From Thermodesulfobacteriota bacterium (GTDB lineage Bacteria; Desulfobacterota; DSM-4660; Desulfatiglandales; Desulfatiglandaceae): a stretch of DNA of 64,000 bases. The translations under genes and the position numbers were made by a program. The stretch's first letter is position 1, and every line of letters starts with the position of its first letter. The notes beneath the pieces are model-generated. The model worked only from the letters and a program-made list of their open reading frames with translations. It made no database searches and was not told where the DNA came from. The stretch covers positions 1-64,000 of the forward strand of contig JANQDY010000085.1 in NCBI GenBank assembly GCA_028278625.1, read 5' to 3'. This document shows positions 27,004-36,016 of this stretch, piece by piece.

Positions 27004-27098
27004 ATCCCTATTCCCCATATTAGAGCAAATACCAACCGTCATCAATCGCGGAAATCCCAATCTTAACAAGGGCAATCCACGTTGTTCTATTTAAGCCT

Positions 27099-28076
27099 TT
27101 ACGTTGATGCTTTCCGCGTCAAGTACCTTGGCATCACAGCAGCGATGATGATACAGCCGATAATGACCTGCTGATACCAGATCCTCAGCCCCACCAATTC
27201 CAGAACGTTATTCAAAATGCCGATCACCAGCGCCGCCAGGATCGTTCCAGAGACCTTGCCACGCCCCCCTTCAAGGGTCGTTCCTCCCAGGACCACAATG
27301 GCAATGGCGGAAAGTTCATATCCGATGGCCTGCTGCGGATCGGCGCTGGCCAGATAAGAGCTGTACATCAGCGCTGCCAGCGCCGCGCAGAAACCACTCA
27401 CCGCAAACGCCGCCAGCTTCCACGCATTGGTGTTGATACCCGCGAACAACGCGGCCTTTTCGTTCCCGCCGATGGCATAGATTCGCCGACCGACCACCGT
27501 ATACTTCAAAAGGAAAGCGGCGAGCCCCCCCACCAAAAGAAAGATGATCAAAGGAGCTGGAATGCCGAATATATCGCCGCTGCCAATCCATTTGAGTCCT
27601 TTGAGCTTCGTTAGATAAATGGAATGGCCGCCGGAAATAATATAGGAGAGGGCTCTTGCGGCGTAAAGAACACCCAAAGTGGTGATCAATGACTGGATCT
27701 TCAGCTTTGTGACCAGTATGCCGTTGAAAATCCCGGCCAGAAAGCCTATGAACAAAGTAAAAGCGATGAGAAATCCGGCACCATGGATCATGTAGTGACC
27801 GCCTTGAATGGCCTTAACGCCCAACATCGCTTCCACTTCCGCCGTTAGTTCGATGGCCAGGATAATGGTGAACGCCATCAGAGACCCAACGGAAAGGTCG
27901 ATTTCCCTGATCAGCATGACGATGGTAACACCCAAGGCGAGCGTGCCCAGAATGCTGCAGGTTCGAAGCAGATTCTGAATGTTAAACAGGGTCAGAAAAG
28001 CCGAATCAGCAAACATTCCGAAGATAAAAAGCGCAATACCTCCCAAAAACAGCGGGCTTCTTCTGAATACATTCAT
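27099..28076 (-). CDS. Sugar-type ABC transporter permease 2
   Basis: A 325-residue permease of the RbsC/BPD_transp_2 family with about nine hydrophobic segments. VMLIREIDLSVGSLMAF near residue 60 and VLGGTTLEGGRGKVSGT near residue 265 are the typical conserved blocks. It is a paralogue of the neighbouring permease; the two probably form a heterodimer. Between the ATPase and permease 1 in the operon. Confidence 0.88.
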   Translation of the reverse strand: MNVFRRSPLFLGGIALFIFGMFADSAFLTLFNIQNLLRTCSILGTLALGVTIVMLIREIDLSVGSLMAFTIILAIELTAEVEAMLGVKAIQGGHYMIHGAGFLIAFTLFIGFLAGIFNGILVTKLKIQSLITTLGVLYAARALSYIISGGHSIYLTKLKGLKWIGSGDIFGIPAPLIIFLLVGGLAAFLLKYTVVGRRIYAIGGNEKAALFAGINTNAWKLAAFAVSGFCAALAALMYSSYLASADPQQAIGYELSAIAIVVLGGTTLEGGRGKVSGTILAALVIGILNNVLELVGLRIWYQQVIIGCIIIAAVMPRYLTRKAST

Positions 28077-28153
28077 GGTCGTCTCTTGTATGTGGCTAAC
28101 TCCTTAGCACCCTGTTATAAGGAAATAAAGGATCGCCTTCTTAACAATCGAAC

Positions 28154-29134
28154 TTATATGGCTTTGGTCTTTTCCTCTCGGAGATACATCATCCCAACGA
28201 CAAACACCAAAAGCCCGCCCTTTACAACATCCTGCAGGTAGGTACCGACCCCACTCAAGTTCAGTATATTCATGAGACCGCCAAAGATGAGCGCGGCAAT
28301 AAAAGTTCCTGTCATGGTCCCTTTTCCGCCCGTCAGGCTGGCGCCCCCCAGTACGGCAATGGAAATGGCGGCCAGTTCATATCCCGCTCCCTGGGTTGGC
28401 CAGATGCGGTTCATCTGGCCGCTGATCATGGGTCCCACCATGCTGGCAAAAAGCCCGCTGATCAAAAACGTGGTAATGACAATACGATCCGTTCGCCCGC
28501 CTGAAAAACGGCTTGCAGTCCGGTTGGCGCCCGTGTAGTAGAGCCACCGGCCAAAGGTGGTGTATTTCAATACAAGAATGGAAATGATGGTAATTGCGCC
28601 AAATACGATGATGGGAAAAGGAACGCCGAAAATGCTGCCATTGCCAAGCCACAAATAGGCGGGCAGTGAATAGGGATAGACCGCTTTTCCACCGCAGACA
28701 ATGTTGGCCAGCCCGCTGTAGATGGTGAGCGTGGCCAAGGTCATGATCAGGGACGGAACTTTTCCCTTCACCACTCCGATGCCGTTGATGAGCCCTAGAA
28801 AGAGCCCTGTCCCCAGCGTGATCACAAGCACCGGCACAATTCCCAGATGGACATAGCGCCCCCCCACAACGGCGGACAGGGACATAATCGCCCCCACGGA
28901 AAGATCAATTTCTCCCACCAGCATCACATAGGTAATACCGGCCGCCATGATACCCGTGAGAGAGACGATTCTGGCGATGTTAAAAAGATTTTCCAGCTTC
29001 AGGAAGCCCGAACTCAAAAAGCCCGCGACTATGACCAGACCAATGAGTATTGACAGCAACATGGCGTTCGTATCAAACCCAATCTGCTTTGCACTTCCCC
29101 AAAAAGACCCTTTCTTCTGTTCCATCTTATTCAC
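28154..29134 (-). CDS. Sugar-type ABC transporter permease 1
   Basis: A 326-residue RbsC-type permease. VMLVGEIDLSVGAIMSLSAV and VLGGASLTGGKGTMTGT match those in its partner. It lies 77 bp upstream of permease 2 and 148 bp downstream of the binding-protein gene, with a strong hairpin in that gap. Confidence 0.88.
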   Translation of the reverse strand: MNKMEQKKGSFWGSAKQIGFDTNAMLLSILIGLVIVAGFLSSGFLKLENLFNIARIVSLTGIMAAGITYVMLVGEIDLSVGAIMSLSAVVGGRYVHLGIVPVLVITLGTGLFLGLINGIGVVKGKVPSLIMTLATLTIYSGLANIVCGGKAVYPYSLPAYLWLGNGSIFGVPFPIIVFGAITIISILVLKYTTFGRWLYYTGANRTASRFSGGRTDRIVITTFLISGLFASMVGPMISGQMNRIWPTQGAGYELAAISIAVLGGASLTGGKGTMTGTFIAALIFGGLMNILNLSGVGTYLQDVVKGGLLVFVVGMMYLREEKTKAI

Positions 29135-29242
29135 GGCTCTTTATTTAGAAAACCTTTATCTACACTTAAATTGCTGAAACTCAACCTGCCCCGATTCACT
29201 TATCCGTTGAACCGTAAAAATCACTCATCTATAACATTTTGC

Positions 29243-29270
29243 CGCCCGCGGCACTTTTGTGCCGCGGACG
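29243..29270 (-). promoter_or_regulatory. Stem-loop between binding-protein and permease genes
   Basis: CCGCGGCAC and GTGCCGCGG form a nine-base-pair GC stem around a four-base loop, extendable by flanking pairs. No T run follows, so it is more likely an mRNA stabiliser or partial attenuator. Such hairpins after binding-protein genes keep binding protein in excess over membrane subunits. Confidence 0.6.
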
Positions 29271-29282
29271 AGAGTATTTGTC

Positions 29283-30623
29283 TTATTTCATCCTCGGTCC
29301 GTAAGCGTAGGGCTCCCATTCCTCAACACTGAAGGTCTCGAGGCCCAACACATTCTCTTTTTCCTTTGTAACCATCGGGATATCGGGAGTGGTGATATCC
29401 TGGGGCAGCTTTTCGCCGGCCAGGTCTTTAAGTAGAATTCGCATGCCCAAAGCACCCAGAAGTGGTGTATAGGGCGCGGTCATGGCTAGTTTGCCTTCTT
29501 TCGTAGCGTTCAGCGTTTCGTGGGAGTCATCATTGTTGAGGATTATGATCCTGCGGCCCCCTTCGCGGCTATCCCACCGTTTTGCCAGGTCCACCGCCTG
29601 TGCGGCGCCCATGGCCTGTTCACCACCGGTACAAAAAATCACATCCAGTTTGGGATGTGCCATGAGGGCATCCTGCACCTGTTTGAAGGAATCGGGCCTG
29701 GAACTGGGGTTATGGTAGTTTCCGACAATTTTCAATCCCGGAAAATAGCTGATGACTTTCAGGAAATGGCCGGTTCTCATGCTGTCCGCGGTGCCGCCGA
29801 GCGGTTTTCGAATCATGATGATATTGCCTTTAACATCCCCGGTCTCCTTAAGGAGGCGATGGACCAGATACATGCCCTGTTGTGCGCCGTTGGCTGGGAA
29901 ATTACCCGTCACCCTGTTGGTGATCTCTTCTGCGCCCGTCATTCTGTCGATACTCACGCAAGGAATCCCCTTGTCCAGGGCTCTCTGAATTGGGGGACCC
30001 GTCGGGGCTTCTACCATGGGCCATATCATGATGCCGTCAAACCCCTGGGCGATCCAGGTATCAACCTGACGTGCCTGTTTGGCATTGTCAAACTCCGGGT
30101 CCAGAACCGTCAGCTTAACATTGGGATGCCTGTTCGCCTCCCAGATGGCTGTATCAGCGTTGTTCAGAAGCCACGGGTGATTGAAACCATGAATGGTATA
30201 GCCGACGCGGTAGGTTTTCTTGGGATCCCCGATGGGACCTTCTTTTAAAGGAACATATCCGGTGAAAGGTAATTTCAGTTTCTGCTTGCTCATGGGCCCC
30301 GTAATCGGTGTCCCCATTCCCATTTTGAATTCATACCCTCCATAAAGGGGCTCATTCGGGTATTTGTCGAGGTAGAACTGAAAGCCTTCTTTTTCGAAAA
30401 TGTCATTGACTTGCTTGTTCGCTTTGCTGACGGGGATATTCTTCCAGAAATCGAGGGCATCCTGACCTTTGAGACCCAGCGTGTTGTAATACTCGATCAG
30501 CTCTTTTCCCTTAAGATCCTTCACTTTTGAATAATCCGCCTTCGGGGCAGCCATGATTGATGACGTGAAAAACAGAGCCATCGCGATAGCAAAGCAACCT
30601 ATCAGTAATCTTTTCATCTTCAT
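29283..30623 (-). CDS. Sugar-type periplasmic binding protein with N-terminal extension
   Basis: A 446-residue exported protein: signal peptide (about 1-25), then an unusual lead domain of about 110 residues (KVKDLKGKELIEYYNTLGLK...), then a Peripla_BP_4 domain. That domain starts at RVGYTIHGFNHPWLLNNADT and includes GFDGIMIWPM and VSIDRM, the usual sugar-binding layout. RbsB-like proteins are normally about 300 residues, so the extension is distinctive. It delivers substrate to the adjoining permeases. GGAGG precedes the ATG. Confidence 0.85.
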   Translation of the reverse strand: MKMKRLLIGCFAIAMALFFTSSIMAAPKADYSKVKDLKGKELIEYYNTLGLKGQDALDFWKNIPVSKANKQVNDIFEKEGFQFYLDKYPNEPLYGGYEFKMGMGTPITGPMSKQKLKLPFTGYVPLKEGPIGDPKKTYRVGYTIHGFNHPWLLNNADTAIWEANRHPNVKLTVLDPEFDNAKQARQVDTWIAQGFDGIMIWPMVEAPTGPPIQRALDKGIPCVSIDRMTGAEEITNRVTGNFPANGAQQGMYLVHRLLKETGDVKGNIIMIRKPLGGTADSMRTGHFLKVISYFPGLKIVGNYHNPSSRPDSFKQVQDALMAHPKLDVIFCTGGEQAMGAAQAVDLAKRWDSREGGRRIIILNNDDSHETLNATKEGKLAMTAPYTPLLGALGMRILLKDLAGEKLPQDITTPDIPMVTKEKENVLGLETFSVEEWEPYAYGPRMK

Positions 30624-30790
30624 CTTTGTTCCTCCTTAATAAATAACACACATAGAGCATTTGTTGCCAGTTAGGTCGTTAGCCAGGTTTTCCTTTCCAC
30701 CTCCTTTCCATCAGAAACCGCAATCATCACTGGATTGTCTTTTGCGTGGCGCCTTGTCTAAGATAAAAAGCCTATGAGCTTTCTTTCGAA

Positions 30791-31861
30791 CTATCCGTAT
30801 GTTCCGTATTCAAAAACGGCATCATACAGTGCCTTAATGTTTTCAATGGGCGTGTCCGGTTGAAACCGGTGCGAGGGGCTGAAAAAATAACCGCCGCCTT
30901 TCCCCAAGACTTCGATGGTTGCTTTTGTCGTCTCTCTGATTTCCATGGGAGAGCCAAAGGGCATAAGCCGCTGAACATCAATACCCCCATGAAATACCAG
31001 CGCGTCGCCGAAGCGGGATTTCAGTTCCTTGATATCCATGTCTTTGGCCGTCACCTGTATTGGATCCAGGACTGCCGCGCCTGCCTCCACGAAATCCGGA
31101 ATCAGCTTCATGATGCTGCCGCAGGAGTGAAGAATTATCTTTCCGCCGTAAGAGGCTGCCAGATCGGACAAGTCTTTTATGTTGGGAAAAAAGAACTCCC
31201 TGAACATCTCTTTGCTGATAAGAAGATTGTTCTGCGCACCGAAATCGTCCTTGTAAAACAGAAAATCAATGTTTCCTTCCCCTGCTTCAAAGAGTCTTTC
31301 GTAGTAGCTTTTGAAAAAATCCATGATTTCCCGTATGGCCACTTTTAGCGGTTCAGGGTTGACCACAAGGTCAAGCATGGCTTTTTCCATGCCGAAGAGG
31401 TAGGTAAGAATGTGGAAAACACCGTGATATCCTTCAATATGAAGCCCGGGCGTCGATATGGCGTACTCCCTAAAATCACGGCACATGCGTTTTATTTGGG
31501 AAAAGTCAAACCAGTCCGCCTTGGGCCACGAATGGTTTTTCACATCCTCTGGCGTTTGCGCATCCCGTAAGGGATTCACTGAAATCATGACATCCCGTCC
31601 GGTATCCGTGACCAGCTCCTTTCTTCCAACACCCCACATATCCATTTCACTGCCGTCGGACGTCTTTTCAAAGACGGGTCCCACATAGGGGGGGATTACT
31701 TCCCTGAAATCGACTTGGTAATAGTTTAGTATGCCAAAATAGTCAGAACAGAATGACTTTGAGAGCCGCTGGACAATCTGATCGGTGGCGCGGAAATTGA
31801 TAGGGATCCTGTCCGCTTCCTCGTGAGCCATGGTTATTCTGACTCTCTCTTTGGAATTCAC
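30791..31861 (-). CDS. URO-D family corrinoid methyltransferase
   Basis: A 356-residue protein of the uroporphyrinogen-decarboxylase fold, in the MtaA/MtbA/CmuA-like methyltransferase branch. It starts MNSKERVRITMAHEEADRIP at a GTG with GGAG 8 nt upstream. The zinc-site features are HSCGS near residue 245 and HGGIDVQ further on. Such enzymes move methyl groups between a substrate and a corrinoid protein, activating the substrate on zinc. The corrinoid-protein gene is next upstream, so this is a two-component demethylating or methyl-transfer pair. It is not a heme enzyme: no heme genes are nearby and the sequence is too divergent. Confidence 0.8.
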   Translation of the reverse strand: MNSKERVRITMAHEEADRIPINFRATDQIVQRLSKSFCSDYFGILNYYQVDFREVIPPYVGPVFEKTSDGSEMDMWGVGRKELVTDTGRDVMISVNPLRDAQTPEDVKNHSWPKADWFDFSQIKRMCRDFREYAISTPGLHIEGYHGVFHILTYLFGMEKAMLDLVVNPEPLKVAIREIMDFFKSYYERLFEAGEGNIDFLFYKDDFGAQNNLLISKEMFREFFFPNIKDLSDLAASYGGKIILHSCGSIMKLIPDFVEAGAAVLDPIQVTAKDMDIKELKSRFGDALVFHGGIDVQRLMPFGSPMEIRETTKATIEVLGKGGGYFFSPSHRFQPDTPIENIKALYDAVFEYGTYG

Positions 31862-31971
31862 TTTTTGTTCTCCTTCCTGCCTGGCGGTAAAAGATGCAGC
31901 TTATTGTTTTAAGAAAACCGTGAGCCACAAATTGCGGCCGCTCGTCTCATTGGAAACACCTCTCAGCAAGG

Positions 31972-32598
31972 TTAAGCCCCAACAAAGCGGCGAGCGATCT
32001 CCACCGCTGAGGGCGCGTCGATTCCAAAACCGTGTGCGCCGATTTCCTTTGCAAAGGTGTCGTCCAGAGGCGCACCTCCGATCAGGATTTTTACCTTCGG
32101 GAGCTCTTTCTGAATCAGTGCGACGCTCTCCGCCATGGCTGGCATGGTCGTTGTCAATAGCGCTGAAAGTGCTACAATATCGGCCCCCTTTTCTTCTGCC
32201 TTTGCAATGAACTTTTGCGCCTCCACATCAACGCCGAGATCTTCTACCCAAAACCCAGCGCCTTCCAGCATCATGATTACGATATTCTTTCCAATATCGT
32301 GTAAGTCACCTTTTACGGTACCGATGACCACGGTCCCTTTGATGGAGGAGTCATCATGGACGAGATGAGGCCGAAGGATATTCAGACCTTCTTTGACGGC
32401 GTGAGCGGCTGCAAGCATTTCAGGCACGAAGAGATCTCCTTCACTGAACTTTTTCCCCACTTCATCCAGCGGTGCAATCATCCCTTTGGTGAGAATTTCA
32501 CTAATGTCAGTGCCCGCTTCGATCTCGGCCCGAACCGATTCGGCTGCTTTCAATTTGTTGTATGTAATAACGGCCTGATAGACGTCCTGTATGGACAC
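31972..32598 (-). CDS. Corrinoid (B12-binding) protein of methyltransferase system
   Basis: A 208-residue protein with an N-terminal helical cap and a C-terminal Rossmann B12 domain. The cobalt-ligating His is H100 in GDLHDIGKNI, with SALLTTTM and GGAPLD lining the nucleotide tail, as in MtbC/MttC/MtvC-type proteins. The GTG at 32598 is chosen because AGGAGG lies 8 nt upstream; an earlier in-frame codon would add 12 residues. It carries the methyl group for the URO-D methyltransferase. The acceptor methyltransferase and the reductive activator are not in the window. Confidence 0.88.
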   Translation of the reverse strand: MSIQDVYQAVITYNKLKAAESVRAEIEAGTDISEILTKGMIAPLDEVGKKFSEGDLFVPEMLAAAHAVKEGLNILRPHLVHDDSSIKGTVVIGTVKGDLHDIGKNIVIMMLEGAGFWVEDLGVDVEAQKFIAKAEEKGADIVALSALLTTTMPAMAESVALIQKELPKVKILIGGAPLDDTFAKEIGAHGFGIDAPSAVEIARRFVGA

Positions 32599-32706
32599 AA
32601 TCCTTTCCTCCTGTTCAAGGCAATCTGCCGGCAAAGCAGGCGACTTTTTTTAGGCGGACAAAAACGAAAACGCTGATAAATCGTTCAATGTCCTTTTGCG
32701 ATACTG

Positions 32707-34257
32707 TTAATCAAAGTCATATTTATAGAGAAGATCATGGTGGTCATTCATTTCTTCAAGCAAATTGAAGTAGACCCTGCGCCAAATGCCAAAGAAATCC
32801 TCGTACATTTCATGGGTGGCGGCATCCGGCTCAACGGTTCCCACGATTTTGACCAGATCATCAACAGGATCCGTGGGATCTTCATAAAGGCCGGCAGCCA
32901 CAGCCGCCAAAATGGCATCACCCAGGGGGGCCGCTTCATCCACATCCGTCACCAGAAGCGGCAGGTTGGTAACATTGGCCGTGATTTGATTCCAGAAAGC
33001 ACTTTTTGTGGGTCCCCCGTTAAGGGTCAGTTCTTCGACCTTGACACCCGCTTCCTTGGCTATTTTAACATTTGAATAAAGATCAAAGGCGACGCCCTCT
33101 ACCAGAGCGCGTATCATGTGGGCTCGCGTGGTACTGAGCCTGGCACCGAAAAAGATACCCTTGGCACGGCTGTTCCAGTTGGGAGAGAGGGTATTTCCCA
33201 TGTATGGAAGATAGAGCAGGCCGTCTGCTCCGGGCCGAATCTGAGCCGCTTGTTTTGTCAGCAGTTCAAAAACGTTGGTGTTTGAGCGTTCTGCTATGGT
33301 TCTTTCGGGATCTGCAAACATATCCCGAAACCACCTGAGAGATACCCCTGTGAAGGCCATTGGACCATCGAACATGGTGAGCCCTGGCAAAACGTGGGGC
33401 CATTTGAGAATTCTGTATTCCTCTACCCGCTGCTCCGTTGGAATCATGATACCCAGGTTTGAACCGGTTCCCATGGAGTAGTAAGCTTTACCTGCAGTCA
33501 GAACCCCGCAACCCAGTGCAGCGGAGCTGATATCCGTTCCACCGGCAGCAACGATGGTGCCTTCCTTAAGTCCGGTTTCCTTGGCCGCTTCCGCCGTGAC
33601 TTTTCCCACCGGCTCATGGGAGCGGAATATTCTGGCGTATTTTTCCATTGGGATACCGATCCCTTCCGCTATTTCGGGATTCCATCGCTCTTTCTGGTAT
33701 TCGTACGGGTAAAACAGTCCCGCATCGCCCGTGTTGATGGTGAACTCCCGGCAAAGCCGATAAGTACAGTAACCGGAAGGGGACAGAAACTTGTAAGTTT
33801 CCTCAAAAAGCTCAGGTTCATGCCGTTTCATCCAAAGGGCTTTGGGCTCGATAAACCACGGAGCAATACGGTTCCCGTTGTTGTAGTTGATCTTATCTTC
33901 ACCGACCCGTTCCCGAATTTCCTGGCACTCTCGTTCTGATCGAGCATCCATCCAGATCATTCCGGGCCGAACCGGGTCACCAGACTCGCTGATCGGCAAG
34001 GCCACCCCGACCAGGCCGGACAGGGCAACAGCGGCAACATCATCAGCAAAGTTGCCTTTGGAGAGGCATTGTTTTATGGACGAAACGACGGCTTCCCAGT
34101 AGTTATTCCCTTCCTGTTCCGCATAGCCCGGTTTTGGATGAAACAGCGGGTGCTCCTGAGACCCTGAAGCAATCACCTCGCTTTTGCTGGTGTCAAGAAT
34201 ACAGGCCTTGACATTGGTGGTTCCGATATCGATGCCCATGGCAAGAACTCCAGTCAT
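32707..34257 (-). CDS. FGGY-family carbohydrate kinase
   Basis: A 516-residue kinase of the xylulokinase/glycerol-kinase superfamily. The N-terminal phosphate motif is MGIDIGTTNVKACI. GGTDISSAALG and NGGPTKSAFWNQI mark the two halves of the ATP cleft. It phosphorylates a sugar or polyol after entry. First gene after the promoter at 34444-34471, with AGGAGGAGG before the ATG. Linked to the corrinoid pair by 108 bp. The substrate is unknown; xylulose-like, erythritol-like or cyclitol-like compounds are possible. Confidence 0.85.
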   Translation of the reverse strand: MTGVLAMGIDIGTTNVKACILDTSKSEVIASGSQEHPLFHPKPGYAEQEGNNYWEAVVSSIKQCLSKGNFADDVAAVALSGLVGVALPISESGDPVRPGMIWMDARSERECQEIRERVGEDKINYNNGNRIAPWFIEPKALWMKRHEPELFEETYKFLSPSGYCTYRLCREFTINTGDAGLFYPYEYQKERWNPEIAEGIGIPMEKYARIFRSHEPVGKVTAEAAKETGLKEGTIVAAGGTDISSAALGCGVLTAGKAYYSMGTGSNLGIMIPTEQRVEEYRILKWPHVLPGLTMFDGPMAFTGVSLRWFRDMFADPERTIAERSNTNVFELLTKQAAQIRPGADGLLYLPYMGNTLSPNWNSRAKGIFFGARLSTTRAHMIRALVEGVAFDLYSNVKIAKEAGVKVEELTLNGGPTKSAFWNQITANVTNLPLLVTDVDEAAPLGDAILAAVAAGLYEDPTDPVDDLVKIVGTVEPDAATHEMYEDFFGIWRRVYFNLLEEMNDHHDLLYKYDFD

Positions 34258-34432
34258 TTGTTTCCTCCTCCTTTTCTTATGGTGTCTATTTGTGTTCCAT
34301 AGAAAACTCTGATGTTCCGAGAACCTGAAAAAAGGCCTTTGCCATATCCAGGCATCAGCTCAGATTTCAACCCTTCAAATACTTCTTATTTCATCCGCCG
34401 CAAAATATTCTTGCCTCTTTCCCATCGAAGAC

Positions 34433-34448
34433 ATCATGATGTCATGAT
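34433..34448. promoter_or_regulatory. Palindromic operator ATCATGA-TG-TCATGAT
   Basis: Seven-base arms form a perfect inverted repeat around TG. It overlaps the -10 of the kinase-operon promoter, the classic position for repression. The GntR/UTRA protein encoded beside it is the obvious candidate. An ATCATGA half-site also spans the start codon of that regulator (35410-35416). Confidence 0.65.
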
Positions 34449-34471
34449 ATACGGACGGCATTATTTGTCAA
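34444..34471 (-). promoter_or_regulatory. Promoter of the kinase-corrinoid-ABC operon
   Basis: On the minus strand TTGACA (34466-34471) is followed after 16 bp by TATCAT (34444-34449). The -10 lies inside the palindromic operator. Transcription would begin near 34437, giving a leader of about 180 nt before the kinase. Confidence 0.6.
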
Positions 34472-34664
34472 GCACTTTTTTCAAAATATTGCACTGCGTG
34501 TAAGCGTTCAAAAAACGCCACGACTTCAGATAGATGAACACTTCACCCTGAAGAGAGAAACTTGATTGAGGAAAAAAACGATTTGTTGACAATCTGGTAA
34601 AATAAGAATTGAATGGGGAAACTGCCGGGATGGCGAACCAGCAAAAACCTCAAGAAGATGAATC

Positions 34665-35414
34665 CTAAAGCCTGTTTTCCGGTCTCCCTTGAAGCTTGAC
34701 CTGGTATTTGAAGCGATCACTGCGGTAGAGTGCCGTCAGTTTTTCAATGACGCGCCCGATGTCCAAATATGTCAGTCGCTTAACGACTAAAATGGGCGTC
34801 ATTTCGGGAACTTCAAGCCATTTGGCATCTTTCTTGTTGATTGAACCAGCTTCAATGATTTCATCAGCTTCGAGAAGTTTAAAACCATAAACCCCTTCGA
34901 GGGTCTTGTAGAGGGAATTGCTTCTGAATTCGACATCAATCAAATCCGGGACCAGATCTTCCGGAAGATAGCTGCTCAGTATGGCCACCGGTTCGTTATT
35001 CACAAAGCGGAGTCTTTTGACCTTGATAATACCGGCGCCCTTATCCACTTCCATCATGCGACAAAGCTCGCCAGATGCCTTGATTTTCTTCCTCTCAATA
35101 AATGTTGTTCCCGGAGACGCCTGCCGGGCCAAAATTTCTTCAGTGGAACCATATAATCTGCCGAGTCTGTGGACAATTTTGGGGCGCGTCACAAAAGTCC
35201 CAACACCTTTCCTTTTCTCCAGAAGACCCGCCAGCACCAGATTATTGACCGCTTTTCGCACGGTTTCCCGGGACACATCATATTGCTCCTGAAGCTCGGT
35301 TTCCGTGGGAATGGATTTGCCCGGAACATAAATTTTGTTCGCAATTGCCTGTCGAAGCGACTCCTCCACTTGGTGATACAGAGGAAGCAGGCTGTTTCGG
35401 TTTATTTCAATCAT
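34665..35414 (-). CDS. GntR/HutC-type transcriptional regulator with UTRA domain
   Basis: A 249-residue repressor-type protein. The winged helix (about 5-75) includes LPLYHQVEESLRQAI, the recognition helix VSRETVRKAVNNL and the wing GVGTFV. A UTRA effector domain (about 95-240) follows. UTRA domains usually bind sugars or sugar phosphates. It is transcribed in the same direction as the operon it precedes and probably controls it through the palindrome at 34433-34448. Its own promoter places the transcript start at or next to the ATG. Confidence 0.88.
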   Translation of the reverse strand: MIEINRNSLLPLYHQVEESLRQAIANKIYVPGKSIPTETELQEQYDVSRETVRKAVNNLVLAGLLEKRKGVGTFVTRPKIVHRLGRLYGSTEEILARQASPGTTFIERKKIKASGELCRMMEVDKGAGIIKVKRLRFVNNEPVAILSSYLPEDLVPDLIDVEFRSNSLYKTLEGVYGFKLLEADEIIEAGSINKKDAKWLEVPEMTPILVVKRLTYLDIGRVIEKLTALYRSDRFKYQVKLQGRPENRL

Positions 35415-35420
35415 GAGGAA

Positions 35421-35448
35421 ATCATAAACATACTGAGTTTCATGTCAA
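35421..35448 (-). promoter_or_regulatory. Promoter of the GntR-type gene, possibly leaderless
   Basis: TTGACA (35443-35448), a 16-bp spacer and TATGAT (35421-35426) on the minus strand. Only six bases separate the -10 from the ATG, so the expected transcript start is the A of the start codon. No Shine-Dalgarno can fit in such a transcript. Confidence 0.6.
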
Positions 35449-35515
35449 GAAAAACCCTTGTATTTGAAAGATAGGAACTACCGAATTGGTCTAATTGATT
35501 TCGTCTTTGATGATC

Positions 35516-36016
35516 TTATACAACGCTGGTTTTGGCACGGTGGATGAACAACCCTCTCAGTTTATCCCAGAAGTCCCCACCCAGGGTGAAGAGACTTGCC
35601 AGCAAAAGGATGTCAGCAATGAGACTTATGGCCAATTGATGCGCGAGGAGTGCCGGAATCCACAGTGCCACATACGGTTCCAGCCAGCCCACAATGAGGG
35701 GCAGAGAGAAGATCACAAGGCCAATCCGGTAGCGCACGGGCCCCACCTCATCGGGGGGCGCCATTTTTTTGAAAACCCCCCAGAATTTCCTTTTGATATA
35801 CCGGAAGCCCTCCTTTCCCATGACCGCTGCCGCCCCGACCCACAAAAGCTCCGGAATACCGAGCATGAGCAAACCGGACAGGGCCGTCTTCCATAGGGTG
35901 GGCAGTTTCGACGCCGCCACCAAGGGAATGCATAAGGGGCTTAACAGCCCAAAGAAAAAAAGAGAAATGCCGATGTAAAGCCGCCATCCCGGTTTGACCG
36001 GGTCACCATTTGACAT
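35516..36016 (-). CDS. Small membrane protein (transporter-suffix-like)
   Basis: A 166-residue protein with four hydrophobic segments. The pattern PGWRLYIGISLFFFGLLSPL...PELLWVGAAAVMGKEGFRYI resembles the short membrane proteins annotated as transporter suffix domain. Those occur alone or fused to transporters and have no known activity. It stands apart from its neighbours. Function unknown. Confidence 0.55.
   Translation of the reverse strand: MSNGDPVKPGWRLYIGISLFFFGLLSPLCIPLVAASKLPTLWKTALSGLLMLGIPELLWVGAAAVMGKEGFRYIKRKFWGVFKKMAPPDEVGPVRYRIGLVIFSLPLIVGWLEPYVALWIPALLAHQLAISLIADILLLASLFTLGGDFWDKLRGLFIHRAKTSVV

Larger units (their letters stand above)
34258..34664. other. Regulatory region between kinase and gntR-type gene
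   Basis: About 400 bp. It contains the kinase promoter with an overlapping palindrome, a roughly 180-nt leader, and an AT-rich stretch at 34550-34620. No gene is seen. Confidence 0.5.

Noticed and set aside
30624..32706. Cobalamin riboswitch near the corrinoid genes
   Set aside because: Neither gap in this stretch has the conserved B12-box sequence that I could recognise.
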